A stretch of DNA of 8,322 nucleotides from an uncultured Prevotellaceae bacterium (GTDB lineage Bacteria; Bacteroidota; Bacteroidia; Bacteroidales; Muribaculaceae). Shown in pieces: positions 1 through 6,199 of the stretch (its first letter is position 1; each line of letters begins with the position of its first letter). The stretch spans positions 1 to 8,322 of the forward strand of contig CAJLWM010000072.1 in the NCBI GenBank assembly GCA_905210415.1, read 5' to 3'. The translations under genes and the position numbers were made by a program. Below the pieces are notes generated by a model. The model did not search any database. It was not told the origin of the DNA and saw nothing but the letters and a program-made list of their open reading frames with translations.

Positions 1-291
1 TTTACCGCCACAAGCTGGAGGATTTTTCGCCAATACGATAATCTTCTCCAAGCCGCTGCAACCATAAAACGCATACCTCTCGATGCTCGTCACGCTGTTT
101 CCTATCGTGACGCTCGTCAAGCCGCTGCAGCAGAAAAACGCATCCCCCCTGATGCTCGTCACGCTGTTAGGGATCGTTACGCTCGTCAAGCCGCTGCAGC
201 CTTCAAACGCATACCAATCGATTCTCATAACGCTGTTGCCAATCTCCACGCTCGTCAAGCCGCTGCAACCTTGGTATCTATTATTAGTTGA
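1..291 (-). pseudogene. BspA-like leucine-rich-repeat surface protein, 5'-truncated fragment running off the left edge
   Basis: Read on the minus strand, the frame open from position 291 to the window edge encodes tandem 23-residue leucine-rich repeats of the BspA (LRR_5) type, with the recurring core GCSGLTSVTIGNSVTSI and the aromatic Y/D-AF between units. After the last repeat comes LEKIIVLAKNPPACGG, typical of the end of such a repeat array. BspA-type proteins are usually secreted or surface-attached and involved in adhesion, each with an N-terminal signal peptide and many repeats. Here the frame opens mid-repeat right after TGA TAA stops at 292-297, there is no signal peptide, and the first ATG (226-228) lies inside a repeat. 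Repeat similarity stops at about 273. I therefore call it a fragment that lost its 5' end by deletion or rearrangement. The 3' end lies outside the window. The family is clear; the pseudogene status is an inference. Confidence 0.75.
43..267 (-). repeat. 69-bp tandem coding repeats (LRR units)
   Basis: The plus-strand 18-mer GCTCGTCAAGCCGCTGCA or a close variant occurs at 43-60, 112-129, 181-198 and 250-267, exactly 69 bp apart. This matches the 23-residue leucine-rich repeat encoded on the minus strand. The three complete units between these copies are similar but not identical. The near-identity over short blocks suits recombination between repeats, which may explain how the gene was truncated. 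Confidence 0.85.
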
Positions 292-694
292 TTATCAGTA
301 TTATACGCTCTAAACGGTAGAAAAGTGGCTATGTGGATTCTGTTTAGATACGAAAAGGTGGAGATTTAACGTTTTTAACCTTCGGTTACATCAGGAATCA
401 CGAAATAAGGGTTGGGAGGGGCGCTTTTAACCGATCCCATAATGTGGTGAATGGAAGTTATAGAACGAAATTCATAAAGGGGTACGGTTGAAACGACTCC
501 CTTGAACGTGGGGTGTGATTACATGTCATACCCTTTTGTTCTAAAAAACATTTTTGTGTAGTTTACGATGCTACATTTTGCTGTTTTTTTACTTGATAAA
601 CGCAGTTTTTTCATTGATTGTGCTGGCTTTTGGGATAAAACCGTTATCTTTGCGGTGTAAAATATGATACCAATATCAAAAAAAGTACTCTAAT
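292..694. other. AT-rich intergenic region, no gene seen
   Basis: No reading frame with recognisable protein character was found on either strand across about 400 bases. The left part, next to the truncated LRR gene, may be rearrangement scar. A weak hairpin (TGTAG 557-561 pairing with CTACA 571-575) is followed on the plus strand by a T-rich run (576-590), which could be a poor terminator. The right end carries a promoter for the ATPase gene. Similar words ACATTTTTG (548-556) and ACATTTTG (573-580) flank the hairpin; their meaning is unknown. Confidence 0.5.
629..652 (+). promoter_or_regulatory. Candidate Bacteroidetes promoter for the ATPase-lytSR gene set
   Basis: TATCTTTG at 645-652 is a perfect match to the Bacteroidetes -7 element TAnnTTTG. 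The upstream element is poor: the nearest TTTG (629-632) is only 12 bp away and a TTG at 618-620 is 24 bp away, while the usual spacing is about 19-21. The predicted transcript start is near 659, giving a leader of about 35 bases before the ATG at 695. No other TAnnTTTG was found before the next two genes. Confidence 0.55.
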
Positions 695-1954
695 ATGATA
701 TTTGAACGTAAGAAATATTTGGATGAACTTATCGCAGGACGTGGGAACGGACTTGTGAAGATTATAACAGGTGTCAGACGATGTGGAAAGTCTTTCCTGC
801 TGTTTGACATCTTGCATAACTGGCTGTTGGAACATGGGGTGACTGATAATCACATCATTGAGATACAACTTGATGATTTCCGAAACAGACGGTTGAGAAA
901 GCCTGATACCTTGCTCGACTATATAGATTCAAAGGTTGTGGATGATGGCAAGCCTTATTATATAGTCTTGGACGAGGTACAGTTGGTAGAAGAATTTGTG
1001 GAGGTTATTCTTAGCTTGACACACATGAGGAATGTAGATGTGTATGTGTCGGGCTCAAACTCTCGTTTCCTGTCAAGTGATGTTGTGACTGAGTTCCGAG
1101 GTAGAGGTGACGAGATACGCATATGGCCTCTCACCTTTGACGAATACTTTAGTGGTATTGGTGGAGATATACGCAAAGCTTGGTTGGATTACTATACTTT
1201 TGGAGGACTGCCACAGGTGGCTTTGCTTGAAACGGAAGAAAAGAAAACAGACTATTTGCGTGGTCTGTATGAAACTACCTATCTGCGTGACGTAATTGAG
1301 CGCAACCATCTGCGTAATCCAGAAGGAATGAAGGAATTGGTGCGTGTAATAGCTTCGGGCATTGGTTCGTCAACCAATCCAACGAGAATAGCCAATACCT
1401 TTCAATCTGCACAAGGAGTAACCATAAAAAGAGACACTATAAAACAATACATTGACTATCTGAAAGACTCTTTCTTGATAGAAGAAGCCTTACGCTATGA
1501 TGTGAAAGGCAGAAAATATATCGGCACCGAGACGAAATACTACTTCGCAGACATCGGCATACGTGCTGCCATTCTCAACTATCGCCAGCAAGAGGAAACG
1601 CACATTATGGAGAATATTATCTATAATGAACTCCGTAGTCGTGGCTATAACGTGGATGTCGGTTTAGTAGAACTTGGAGGCAAAGATGAGAATGGAAAAT
1701 TTGTCAGAAGACAGTTGGAAGTTGACTTTGTGGTAAACCGTCCTCCATACAGGGTGTACATCCAGTCGACTTTCCACATGCCTACGCCAGAGAAGGAACA
1801 GCAAGAGCGACGTCCTTTATTGTCAATCAATGACCACTTTCGTAAGATTGTCATTGTTGGTGATGATATTCATCGCAAGGAGGACGAATACGGTGTGTTG
1901 ACTATCGGACTCTTGGATTTCTTGACAGACAAGAACTTGTTGGAGCAAGGATAA
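695..1954 (+). CDS. AAA+ ATPase with C-terminal DUF4143 domain
   Basis: A 419-residue protein of the common bacterial and archaeal AAA_14/DUF4143 ATPase family, full length for that family. The N-terminal ATPase domain (about 1-150) has a Walker A motif GVRRCGKS at 26-33, a Walker B YIVLDEVQ at 89-96 with D93/E94, and a sensor-like SGSNS at 119-123. The FGGLPQV segment at 169-175 is typical of the family. The C-terminal DUF4143 part belongs to the PD-(D/E)XK nuclease-like clan: LEVDFVV (341-347) supplies an acidic residue, but the expected lysine of the following (E/Q)xK motif appears to be Thr359 in IQST, so nuclease activity looks doubtful. The biological role of these proteins is poorly known; roles in DNA metabolism or as accessory-island NTPases have been suggested. 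It is preceded by a TAnnTTTG promoter and followed 18 bases later by the kinase gene, so co-transcription is likely. The family call is secure, the function is not. Confidence 0.9.
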   Translation: MIFERKKYLDELIAGRGNGLVKIITGVRRCGKSFLLFDILHNWLLEHGVTDNHIIEIQLDDFRNRRLRKPDTLLDYIDSKVVDDGKPYYIVLDEVQLVEEFVEVILSLTHMRNVDVYVSGSNSRFLSSDVVTEFRGRGDEIRIWPLTFDEYFSGIGGDIRKAWLDYYTFGGLPQVALLETEEKKTDYLRGLYETTYLRDVIERNHLRNPEGMKELVRVIASGIGSSTNPTRIANTFQSAQGVTIKRDTIKQYIDYLKDSFLIEEALRYDVKGRKYIGTETKYYFADIGIRAAILNYRQQEETHIMENIIYNELRSRGYNVDVGLVELGGKDENGKFVRRQLEVDFVVNRPPYRVYIQSTFHMPTPEKEQQERRPLLSINDHFRKIVIVGDDIHRKEDEYGVLTIGLLDFLTDKNLLEQG

Positions 1955-1972
1955 TCATTTTATTATATAATT

Positions 1973-2998
1973 ATGCATAAATCCAAGAACTCTTTCCTTG
2001 AGTGGCTTGTCTACTCGCTTATCTTCTTCTTCCTGTATGATATCATTTGGTTATTGGTAGACCTGCCAGACTTCCTACAGTCGGTAAACGGACTGTATCC
2101 TGAGTTGCTTATCGACTTTGCACTCTGCGGTTTGTTCTCGCTTTCGGGTTTGTATCTCAACCGATGGCTGTTCAGACAGCGGCGCTTTTGGCGCGAGGGA
2201 CATGGCCACCGTGTGTTCGTGCATAACGGACTGGTGGTGTTGGGCTTCAACCTGCTTATTGCAGGTGGCTGCGAACTGCTGCTGAGCCTTGTAGCACCTA
2301 AGCTTATGATGCAGGATATATGGGGAACTTCTTTTCTATTCGGACTGATAGCGAGTCTTGTAGCACTCATCCACCTTTCGATGCACTTCTCCGACATGAT
2401 TGTTCTGAAAGGAAAGGAGAATCTCGCCTTACAGAAACGATACCTTATGATGCAGTTGGACCCACATTTTGTGTTTAACAGTCTTAGTTCACTTGCTGGA
2501 ATGATAGGGGAGGACCCGAAGATGGCTGAGGACTATGTCGTGAAACTCTCACATATCTACCGCTACATACTTCAGCATATCGACAAGGAGTATATAACCC
2601 TTGCCGACGGCACCGACTTCATCAAGTCGTACCTCGGCCTGCTCAACATGCGCTACGACAACGCCATCGTCTTGCACGCCGACGATTTGCACGGCGACCG
2701 CGACGAATGTATCCTCTCGCTGAGTCTGCAGCTTATCATCGAGAATGCCGTGAAGCATAACTGCCCGCAGAGCGGCATCGAGCTTCATGTGTCTCTTGGT
2801 CGCCAGGGCGACATGCTCGTCATAAAGAACAACCGCATATACACCAACCTGACCAACGACCAGAGCATAGAGTCGTACGGTATAGGCATTAGCAACTTGA
2901 AGCAACGCTATCGACTGGAGGGCGAAGCAGAACCGGAGTTCATAGCCCATAAAGATTCATTTGAAGTGCGACTGCCAATCATAAAACGAAAACAATAG
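1973..2998 (+). CDS. LytS/YehU-type sensor histidine kinase
   Basis: A 341-residue membrane histidine kinase. Four hydrophobic segments lie at about 10-30, 45-66, 82-108 and 118-136, with no large extracellular sensor loop. They are followed by a short linker and the His_kinase domain. The phospho-acceptor is H165 in QLDPHFVFNSL; most family members have LNPHF, so residue 163 is Asp instead of Asn. The ATPase domain has an N-box LIIENAVKHN (254-263) and a G-box SYGIGISNLKQRY (301-313). The first glycine-containing box is reduced to IKNNRI (284-289), as is often seen in Bacteroidetes members. It should sense a membrane or envelope signal, autophosphorylate, and pass phosphate to the regulator encoded 7 bases downstream. 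There is no promoter-like TAnnTTTG in the 18-base gap to the ATPase gene. Its 3' half is richer in G+C than the 5' half (37 of 60 at 2641-2700). Confidence 0.93.
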   Translation: MHKSKNSFLEWLVYSLIFFFLYDIIWLLVDLPDFLQSVNGLYPELLIDFALCGLFSLSGLYLNRWLFRQRRFWREGHGHRVFVHNGLVVLGFNLLIAGGCELLLSLVAPKLMMQDIWGTSFLFGLIASLVALIHLSMHFSDMIVLKGKENLALQKRYLMMQLDPHFVFNSLSSLAGMIGEDPKMAEDYVVKLSHIYRYILQHIDKEYITLADGTDFIKSYLGLLNMRYDNAIVLHADDLHGDRDECILSLSLQLIIENAVKHNCPQSGIELHVSLGRQGDMLVIKNNRIYTNLTNDQSIESYGIGISNLKQRYRLEGEAEPEFIAHKDSFEVRLPIIKRKQ

Positions 2999-3005
2999 AA
3001 GAACG

Positions 3006-3761
3006 ATGAAAAAGGTTTTGATTATAGAAGACGACCATTTCAGCGCAAGACGTCTGAAAAGGCTCATTATGGATATTGACGACACGATAGACGTGCATGG
3101 ACCGCTGAAAAGTATGTCGGAGGTGACGGAGGAGCTTGCCGCCAACAACGACTATGACCTTATCTTTTCCGACATCCGACTTGCCGACGGTGACGTGTTT
3201 GAAGCGTTCCGCAAGATGATGCCACAGTCGTTCGTGATCTTCACCACGGCTTACGACGAATATGCAATGGAGGCGATAAAGAACAACGGACTCGACTATC
3301 TGATGAAGCCGATTGACGCAGACGAGCTGCGTGCCGCAATCGGCAAACTGCGGCTTAACCGCAATGCACAACAGTCTGCCGTAGAGAGTTCTCTGCATGG
3401 CGTGCTAAACGACACACGCCAATACCGCGAGCGCTTCCTAATCACGAAAGGCGACGAGCTTTGCATGCTCTGCGCTGACGACATAAGCTACATCAATATG
3501 TATAACAACCGCATCACGGTGTTTGCCGTCGACGGCACATCCTATCCGCTGCCCATGAGCATGAACGAACTGGAGCAGGCCTTAGACCCTGACCGTTTCT
3601 TCCGTCTCAATCGACAGTATATCGCCAACATTAATGGCATCAGGAAAATCAGTTTTTACTTCGGTTCTAAACTAATGGTGAAGCTGAAAGGATGTGAGGA
3701 TGATAATATCGTAATAAGCAAGGAAAAAGCGACATTGTTTAAAAAATGGTTGGAGAAATAA
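3006..3761 (+). CDS. LytTR-family response regulator
   Basis: A 251-residue DNA-binding response regulator. The receiver domain (about 1-120) has the acidic pocket E8-D9-D10, phospho-acceptor D56 in IFSDIRL, the T80/T81 switch in FTTAYDEYA, and the conserved K101-P102 in DYLMKPIDADEL. After a linker, the LytTR DNA-binding domain (about 140-251) has its typical features: ISYINMYNNRI, RFFRLNRQYIANINGI (197-212) and the final VISKEKATLFKKWL. Proteins of this type bind paired direct repeats upstream of target promoters. The gene starts 7 bases after the kinase stop, with GAAG just before the ATG, so kinase and regulator form a standard operon. No frameshift or missing key residue was seen. The target genes are unknown; the convergent envelope genes and the lipoprotein with tandem repeats at 6056-6094 are natural candidates, but this is inference. 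Confidence 0.94.
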   Translation: MKKVLIIEDDHFSARRLKRLIMDIDDTIDVHGPLKSMSEVTEELAANNDYDLIFSDIRLADGDVFEAFRKMMPQSFVIFTTAYDEYAMEAIKNNGLDYLMKPIDADELRAAIGKLRLNRNAQQSAVESSLHGVLNDTRQYRERFLITKGDELCMLCADDISYINMYNNRITVFAVDGTSYPLPMSMNELEQALDPDRFFRLNRQYIANINGIRKISFYFGSKLMVKLKGCEDDNIVISKEKATLFKKWLEK

Positions 3762-3814
3762 CAAGAGGGTGTGCATTCTATGTTTCTTGCGTAGAATGCA
3801 CACCCTCTTGTTAT
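3758..3814. terminator. Perfect 23-bp hairpin between convergent genes, likely bidirectional terminator
   Basis: Positions 3758-3780 and 3792-3814 are exact reverse complements around an 11-base loop (TGTTTCTTGCG). The left arm overlaps the stop codon of the response regulator (3759-3761). The core is CAAGAGGGTGTGCATTCTA. It sits between the regulator on the plus strand and the lipoprotein on the minus strand. There is no strong T-run on either side: TTATATAATG follows on plus and ATTTCTCC on minus. The role as terminator therefore rests on stem strength and position. Confidence 0.75.
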
Positions 3815-3823
3815 ATAATGTCG

Positions 3824-3895
3824 TTAAAACGTTACATCGACGCCAAAAGAGATTGAATGGCGGATGCTATTGCTGTTATAGTATATATTGCAAGA
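3824..3895 (-). pseudogene. Possible relic of a beta-barrel protein C-terminus
   Basis: Directly after the lipoprotein stop codon (3896-3898), and in the same frame, 23 sense codons run to a TAA at 3824-3826. The last residues, ISFGVDVTF, alternate hydrophobic and polar and end in Phe, as the closing strand (beta-signal) of outer-membrane barrels does. The preceding NIYYNSNS also resembles barrel strands. There is no start codon. It may be the tail of a deleted barrel gene. A run of 23 open codons can also arise by chance, so this is tentative. Confidence 0.35.
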
Positions 3896-4300
3896 TTATT
3901 GTCTTGCTGCATCTTGTACGAACTTGAATTCGTCGAAGGCGTTTCCTGCTTCCACGCAAACCGTGAATGAACGTGATGCGTTCGTTTCGTTGCGATTGAT
4001 AATAACCTTTAGTTCGTTGTCCTCTATCTTGACGAGATACCAGCCTCCGTCAAACTCTTTGTATGAAGTGTTTTCCTTGAATTTTCCTTCTTCCTTCACG
4101 CTACTAATCCAAAAACTTTTGTAGTTTTTGCAGGCAAACAGGCTGCTTCCTCCTTTGGCTTCCACTTTCAGTTCGCCGTTCTTCAAGCCCGACGGAACCG
4201 TGCTCCACTTCATAGGGTCGGCAAGTCCATCAGGGTCGGACAATTCGCAGCTTGTAAGGGACATTACGCCTGCCAGCAAGCATAACAATAGTTTCTTCAT
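3896..4300 (-). CDS. Small BACON-like lipoprotein
   Basis: A 134-residue exported lipoprotein. The signal peptide MKKLLLCLLAGVMSLTSC ends in a lipobox L15-T16-S17-C18, so Cys18 should be lipidated. Acidic residues just after it (E19, D22, D24) could favour export to the cell surface, as known for some Bacteroidetes lipoproteins. The rest looks like one small beta-sandwich of the BACON type: a central tryptophan segment (GGWYLVKI, 85-92), then NRNETNASRSFTVCVEAG (102-119) and a C-terminal FKFVQDAA (125-132). BACON domains are thought to bind carbohydrate or mucin and usually sit at the N-terminus of larger proteins, so a solitary one is less common. The gene starts 41 bases after the barrel gene stop on the same strand, consistent with co-transcription. 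The lipoprotein call is secure; the BACON assignment is by eye. Confidence 0.82.
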   Translation of the reverse strand: MKKLLLCLLAGVMSLTSCELSDPDGLADPMKWSTVPSGLKNGELKVEAKGGSSLFACKNYKSFWISSVKEEGKFKENTSYKEFDGGWYLVKIEDNELKVIINRNETNASRSFTVCVEAGNAFDEFKFVQDAARQ

Positions 4301-4341
4301 ACGCTTATTTGTTTAAATTGTTTGAAAATGTTCTGGTCTGC

Positions 4342-4920
4342 TTAGAACGACCAACCGAAGCCTATGTATGGGAAGAAAGCAGCCTTGCAGAGTCCGTACT
4401 TGTCGCCAAAGTTGAACGACGGCGAAACGCCTACACGAAACATGAAGCCGTTGGGGCGCTGATAGCGGTAGCCGATGTCGCCGAAGAAGAAATAACCGAA
4501 TTGAGTTTTTGATGAAGTGTAAAATTCAGTTTTAGGAGAAGTTTCGTCTGTATTCTCCCCACCTGGATACCATCCTGTATCTTTGACGTATCCTATTGTT
4601 TCCTTTACCTGATATACACCAAGACTCGCACCGAAACCCAGCTCCAACTTGCTATTCTTCTTTCCGAGTAGATAGTTTAGCTCCAACGGAACACCAACGC
4701 CATTGATTTTTTGGTCGAACCAACTAGAATTGTCACCATAGCCATAGCCAATGCCCACACGGTAGCCTAAACCTGAGTTGCCCTCGAATCTACTGTCGTA
4801 GTTGATGCCTGCAATAGTTTGGGCACCAAGTAATTCTACAGACAGGCTGCGTGTCTTCTGTTGTGCCATTACTATCTAAAAACAGCATAATGCAAATAGT
4901 GATAATACAATCTTTCTCAT
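4342..4920 (-). pseudogene. Small outer-membrane beta-barrel protein gene with an in-frame TAG in the signal peptide
   Basis: From ATG at 4918-4920 the frame reads MRKIVLSLFALCCF, then TAG (4876-4878), then IVMAQQKTRSLSVELLG and on to a stop at 4342-4344. This is a normal signal peptide (basic n-region, hydrophobic core, cleavage after V-M-A before QQ) broken at codon 15. The remaining 175 codons encode a compact barrel: GINYDSRF, GLGYRVGIGYGYG, alternating strands, and a terminal strand PYIGFGWSF ending in Phe. The family is the small 8-stranded OMP_b-brl/porin-like type common in Bacteroidetes. Translation could restart at the ATG of VMA (4867-4869), but that product would have no signal peptide and could not reach the outer membrane. 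Other genes here stop normally at TAG (the kinase), so recoding is unlikely. A single substitution such as TTG to TAG explains it. A sequencing error cannot be excluded. No good promoter was found upstream. Confidence 0.78.
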
Positions 4921-5004
4921 TATATATTTTATCATAGGTTTATTGTCGGTGGATATTCTATCACCCACGTTCATCGGTCGTGTAGTTTGCAACACTCCCT
5001 CTTC

Positions 5005-5032
5005 AAGGCCAAAACGCCTTAAAAATAAAGGC
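5005..5032 (-). terminator. Weak alternating hairpins after the PepSY-like lipoprotein gene
   Basis: AAGGC (5005-5009), GCCTT (5016-5020) and AAGGC (5028-5032) can form two mutually exclusive 5-bp stems 28 bases past the minus-strand stop codon. The stretch between them is A/T-rich. The short stems and the lack of a clean T-run make this a weak terminator candidate. Confidence 0.25.
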
Positions 5033-5059
5033 AAATCTTCAGACGATTTCAATCAGTCT

Positions 5060-5953
5060 TTAGTTTGCTTCAACATAATGCCCTAAACGGTCGGGTCTGT
5101 TTCCATCGGTAAAGAGGTAGACTATTCCGTTTGGGGTTTCAAGAATAGAGACCTCAGTATAGGTGAAATCAGGGTAGTCTGCGTGTAAGGAATCCAATAC
5201 GTTGCTTGGTACCGTTGTGCCTTTCGGCAAGGGGTAACAGGTTTCTTTCCATGTCGTGCCCTTGCGGGATACTCTGAAGTATACGGACTTCAACACGCCA
5301 TCGTGCATGATGAGGTAATTGTCATAGCCACTGTCATTGACAAAGCCAAGCACTTCGGAGCCTTTGTAATGCATTGAAATCCATTTCATATCGGCAGGAA
5401 TCGTACCTGTATATTCAGCGTTGTTCAGTTTGTATGTGCATGCTTTGGCCACCGTTCCTTTGCTGTCGATGACAAGTGTGTGGACGAGATTCTTGAGTTT
5501 GGGGGTGTCTTGCAGATAGCAGAGAATATAGTATGTCCCGTTTATGCTGGCCTGTGTCACTTCCTTGATCTCCCAGAATTCGTCGTTTCTGGCCTCCTGG
5601 TTTATCGTGAGCAGCCGGTATCGCACCGAGCTGGGTAACTGGTCAATTTCAGAGAGCGTCCGCACGGTGCGGTTCCATGCATTGTCAACGTATACGACCA
5701 CGCACTCATTCCTCGCGTTGTCATCAGAGGTGACATACGTTTCCATTGCTCCACTGTCGAAGTAAGGCTCTGGACGTGTGTAAACACGTTTGATGGTGTA
5801 GTCCTCGCAGCGTTCGTGGAAATCTTTGGCAATGACCTCCGGTAAAGTTTTATCATCGATCGGTGTCACATTTTCAGAGTCGCATGAAGTCAGCACAAGG
5901 ACTACGACAGCAAGCCATCCGTACATCAAATGTCTAAATCCAAACTTTTTCAT
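5060..5953 (-). CDS. Exported lipoprotein with PepSY-like repeats
   Basis: I choose the ATG at 5951-5953 (297 residues). It begins a normal lipoprotein signal, MKKFGFRHLMYGWLAVVVLV, ending in lipobox L21-T22-S23-C24. The longer frame from 6016 adds 21 polar residues before it and its ATG overlaps the promoter -7 box. After Cys24, acidic D25 and E27 may favour surface display. The mature part seems to hold about three PepSY-like (DUF2874-type) modules of the form LP..V..l....y....i.eV....g.yYil. They lie near 37-60, 107-150 (LPSSVRYRLL, EIKEV, GTYYILCYL) and 249-283 (PSNVLDSLHADYPDF, TEVSI, GIVYLFTDG). In Bacteroidetes such domains occur in periplasmic or surface proteins of uncertain function, possibly binding or inhibiting other proteins. 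The gene is probably monocistronic, with 139 bases to the barrel gene downstream. The lipoprotein call is strong, the domain call moderate. Confidence 0.8.
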   Translation of the reverse strand: MKKFGFRHLMYGWLAVVVLVLTSCDSENVTPIDDKTLPEVIAKDFHERCEDYTIKRVYTRPEPYFDSGAMETYVTSDDNARNECVVVYVDNAWNRTVRTLSEIDQLPSSVRYRLLTINQEARNDEFWEIKEVTQASINGTYYILCYLQDTPKLKNLVHTLVIDSKGTVAKACTYKLNNAEYTGTIPADMKWISMHYKGSEVLGFVNDSGYDNYLIMHDGVLKSVYFRVSRKGTTWKETCYPLPKGTTVPSNVLDSLHADYPDFTYTEVSILETPNGIVYLFTDGNRPDRLGHYVEAN

Positions 5954-6013
5954 TTTATGCTTCAATTTATGGGTTCGTTCAAAGGACAAGTTGCCTGAGA
6001 ACTTATTATTATG

Positions 6014-6044
6014 CAAAAGTACAATTGTTTGTTTTTATACACAA
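6014..6044 (-). promoter_or_regulatory. Bacteroidetes promoter for the PepSY-like lipoprotein gene
   Basis: On the minus strand, TACTTTTG (6021-6014) matches the -7 consensus TAnnTTTG and TTG (6044-6042) matches the -33 element, with a spacer of 20 bases. Transcription should begin near 6007, giving a leader of about 54 bases to the ATG at 5953. This rules out the upstream ATG at 6016 as the start. Confidence 0.72.
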
Positions 6045-6055
6045 CGCCTCCTTAT

Positions 6056-6094
6056 GCGAAACGGCAAAAATGTATTGCGAAGCGGCAATGTATT
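6056..6094 (-). repeat. Imperfect tandem direct repeat upstream of the lipoprotein promoter
   Basis: On the plus strand GCGAAACGGCAAAAATGTATT (6056-6076, 21 bases) is followed directly by GCGAAGCGGCAATGTATT (6077-6094, 18 bases). Both share GCGAA, CGGCAA and TGTATT, and differ by one substitution and a 3-base A-run. The repeat lies about 12 bases upstream of the -33 element on the minus strand, where an activator would bind. A period of about two helical turns fits regulators that read paired direct repeats, including LytTR proteins. No binding partner is shown by the sequence. Confidence 0.5.
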
Positions 6095-6199
6095 CTTTTG
6101 AAGCAATTATAGGTATTCCTCTTTTTATAATAATCCTCTCAACTCTTACGGATAAGCAATAAAGATGATGAAGTCTATTTGTTACTATTCTCTGTTCTT

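Noticed and set aside
43..267. Regularly spaced repeats as a CRISPR array
   Set aside because: The 69-bp period is coding and gives a 23-residue LRR; the intervening sequence is similar between units, not unique like spacers.
83..313. A plus-strand frame with a repeated ITLVKPLQ motif
   Set aside because: It is the antisense shadow of the 69-bp LRR repeats; the minus-strand reading gives the well-known BspA repeat, the plus-strand one gives no known family.
2549..2950. Long minus-strand frames opposite the kinase and regulator genes (also 2979-3398)
   Set aside because: They lie fully inside genes with clear domain motifs on the plus strand and have no recognisable protein character; they arise from GC-rich codon use.
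4876..4878. TAG read as an amino acid by genome-wide recoding
   Set aside because: The kinase gene ends normally at a TAG (2996-2998) with no sensible continuation, and the other genes show no internal TAG.
5954..6016. The upstream ATG at 6016 as start of the PepSY-like lipoprotein
   Set aside because: It overlaps the -7 box, lies upstream of the predicted transcript start, and would place 21 polar residues before a normal lipoprotein signal peptide.
6095..6199. A small gene or structured RNA between the relaxase and the lipoprotein promoter
   Set aside because: Only a tiny CTTA-TCCG-TAAG hairpin is visible on the minus strand; there is no T-run, no promoter and no coding character.
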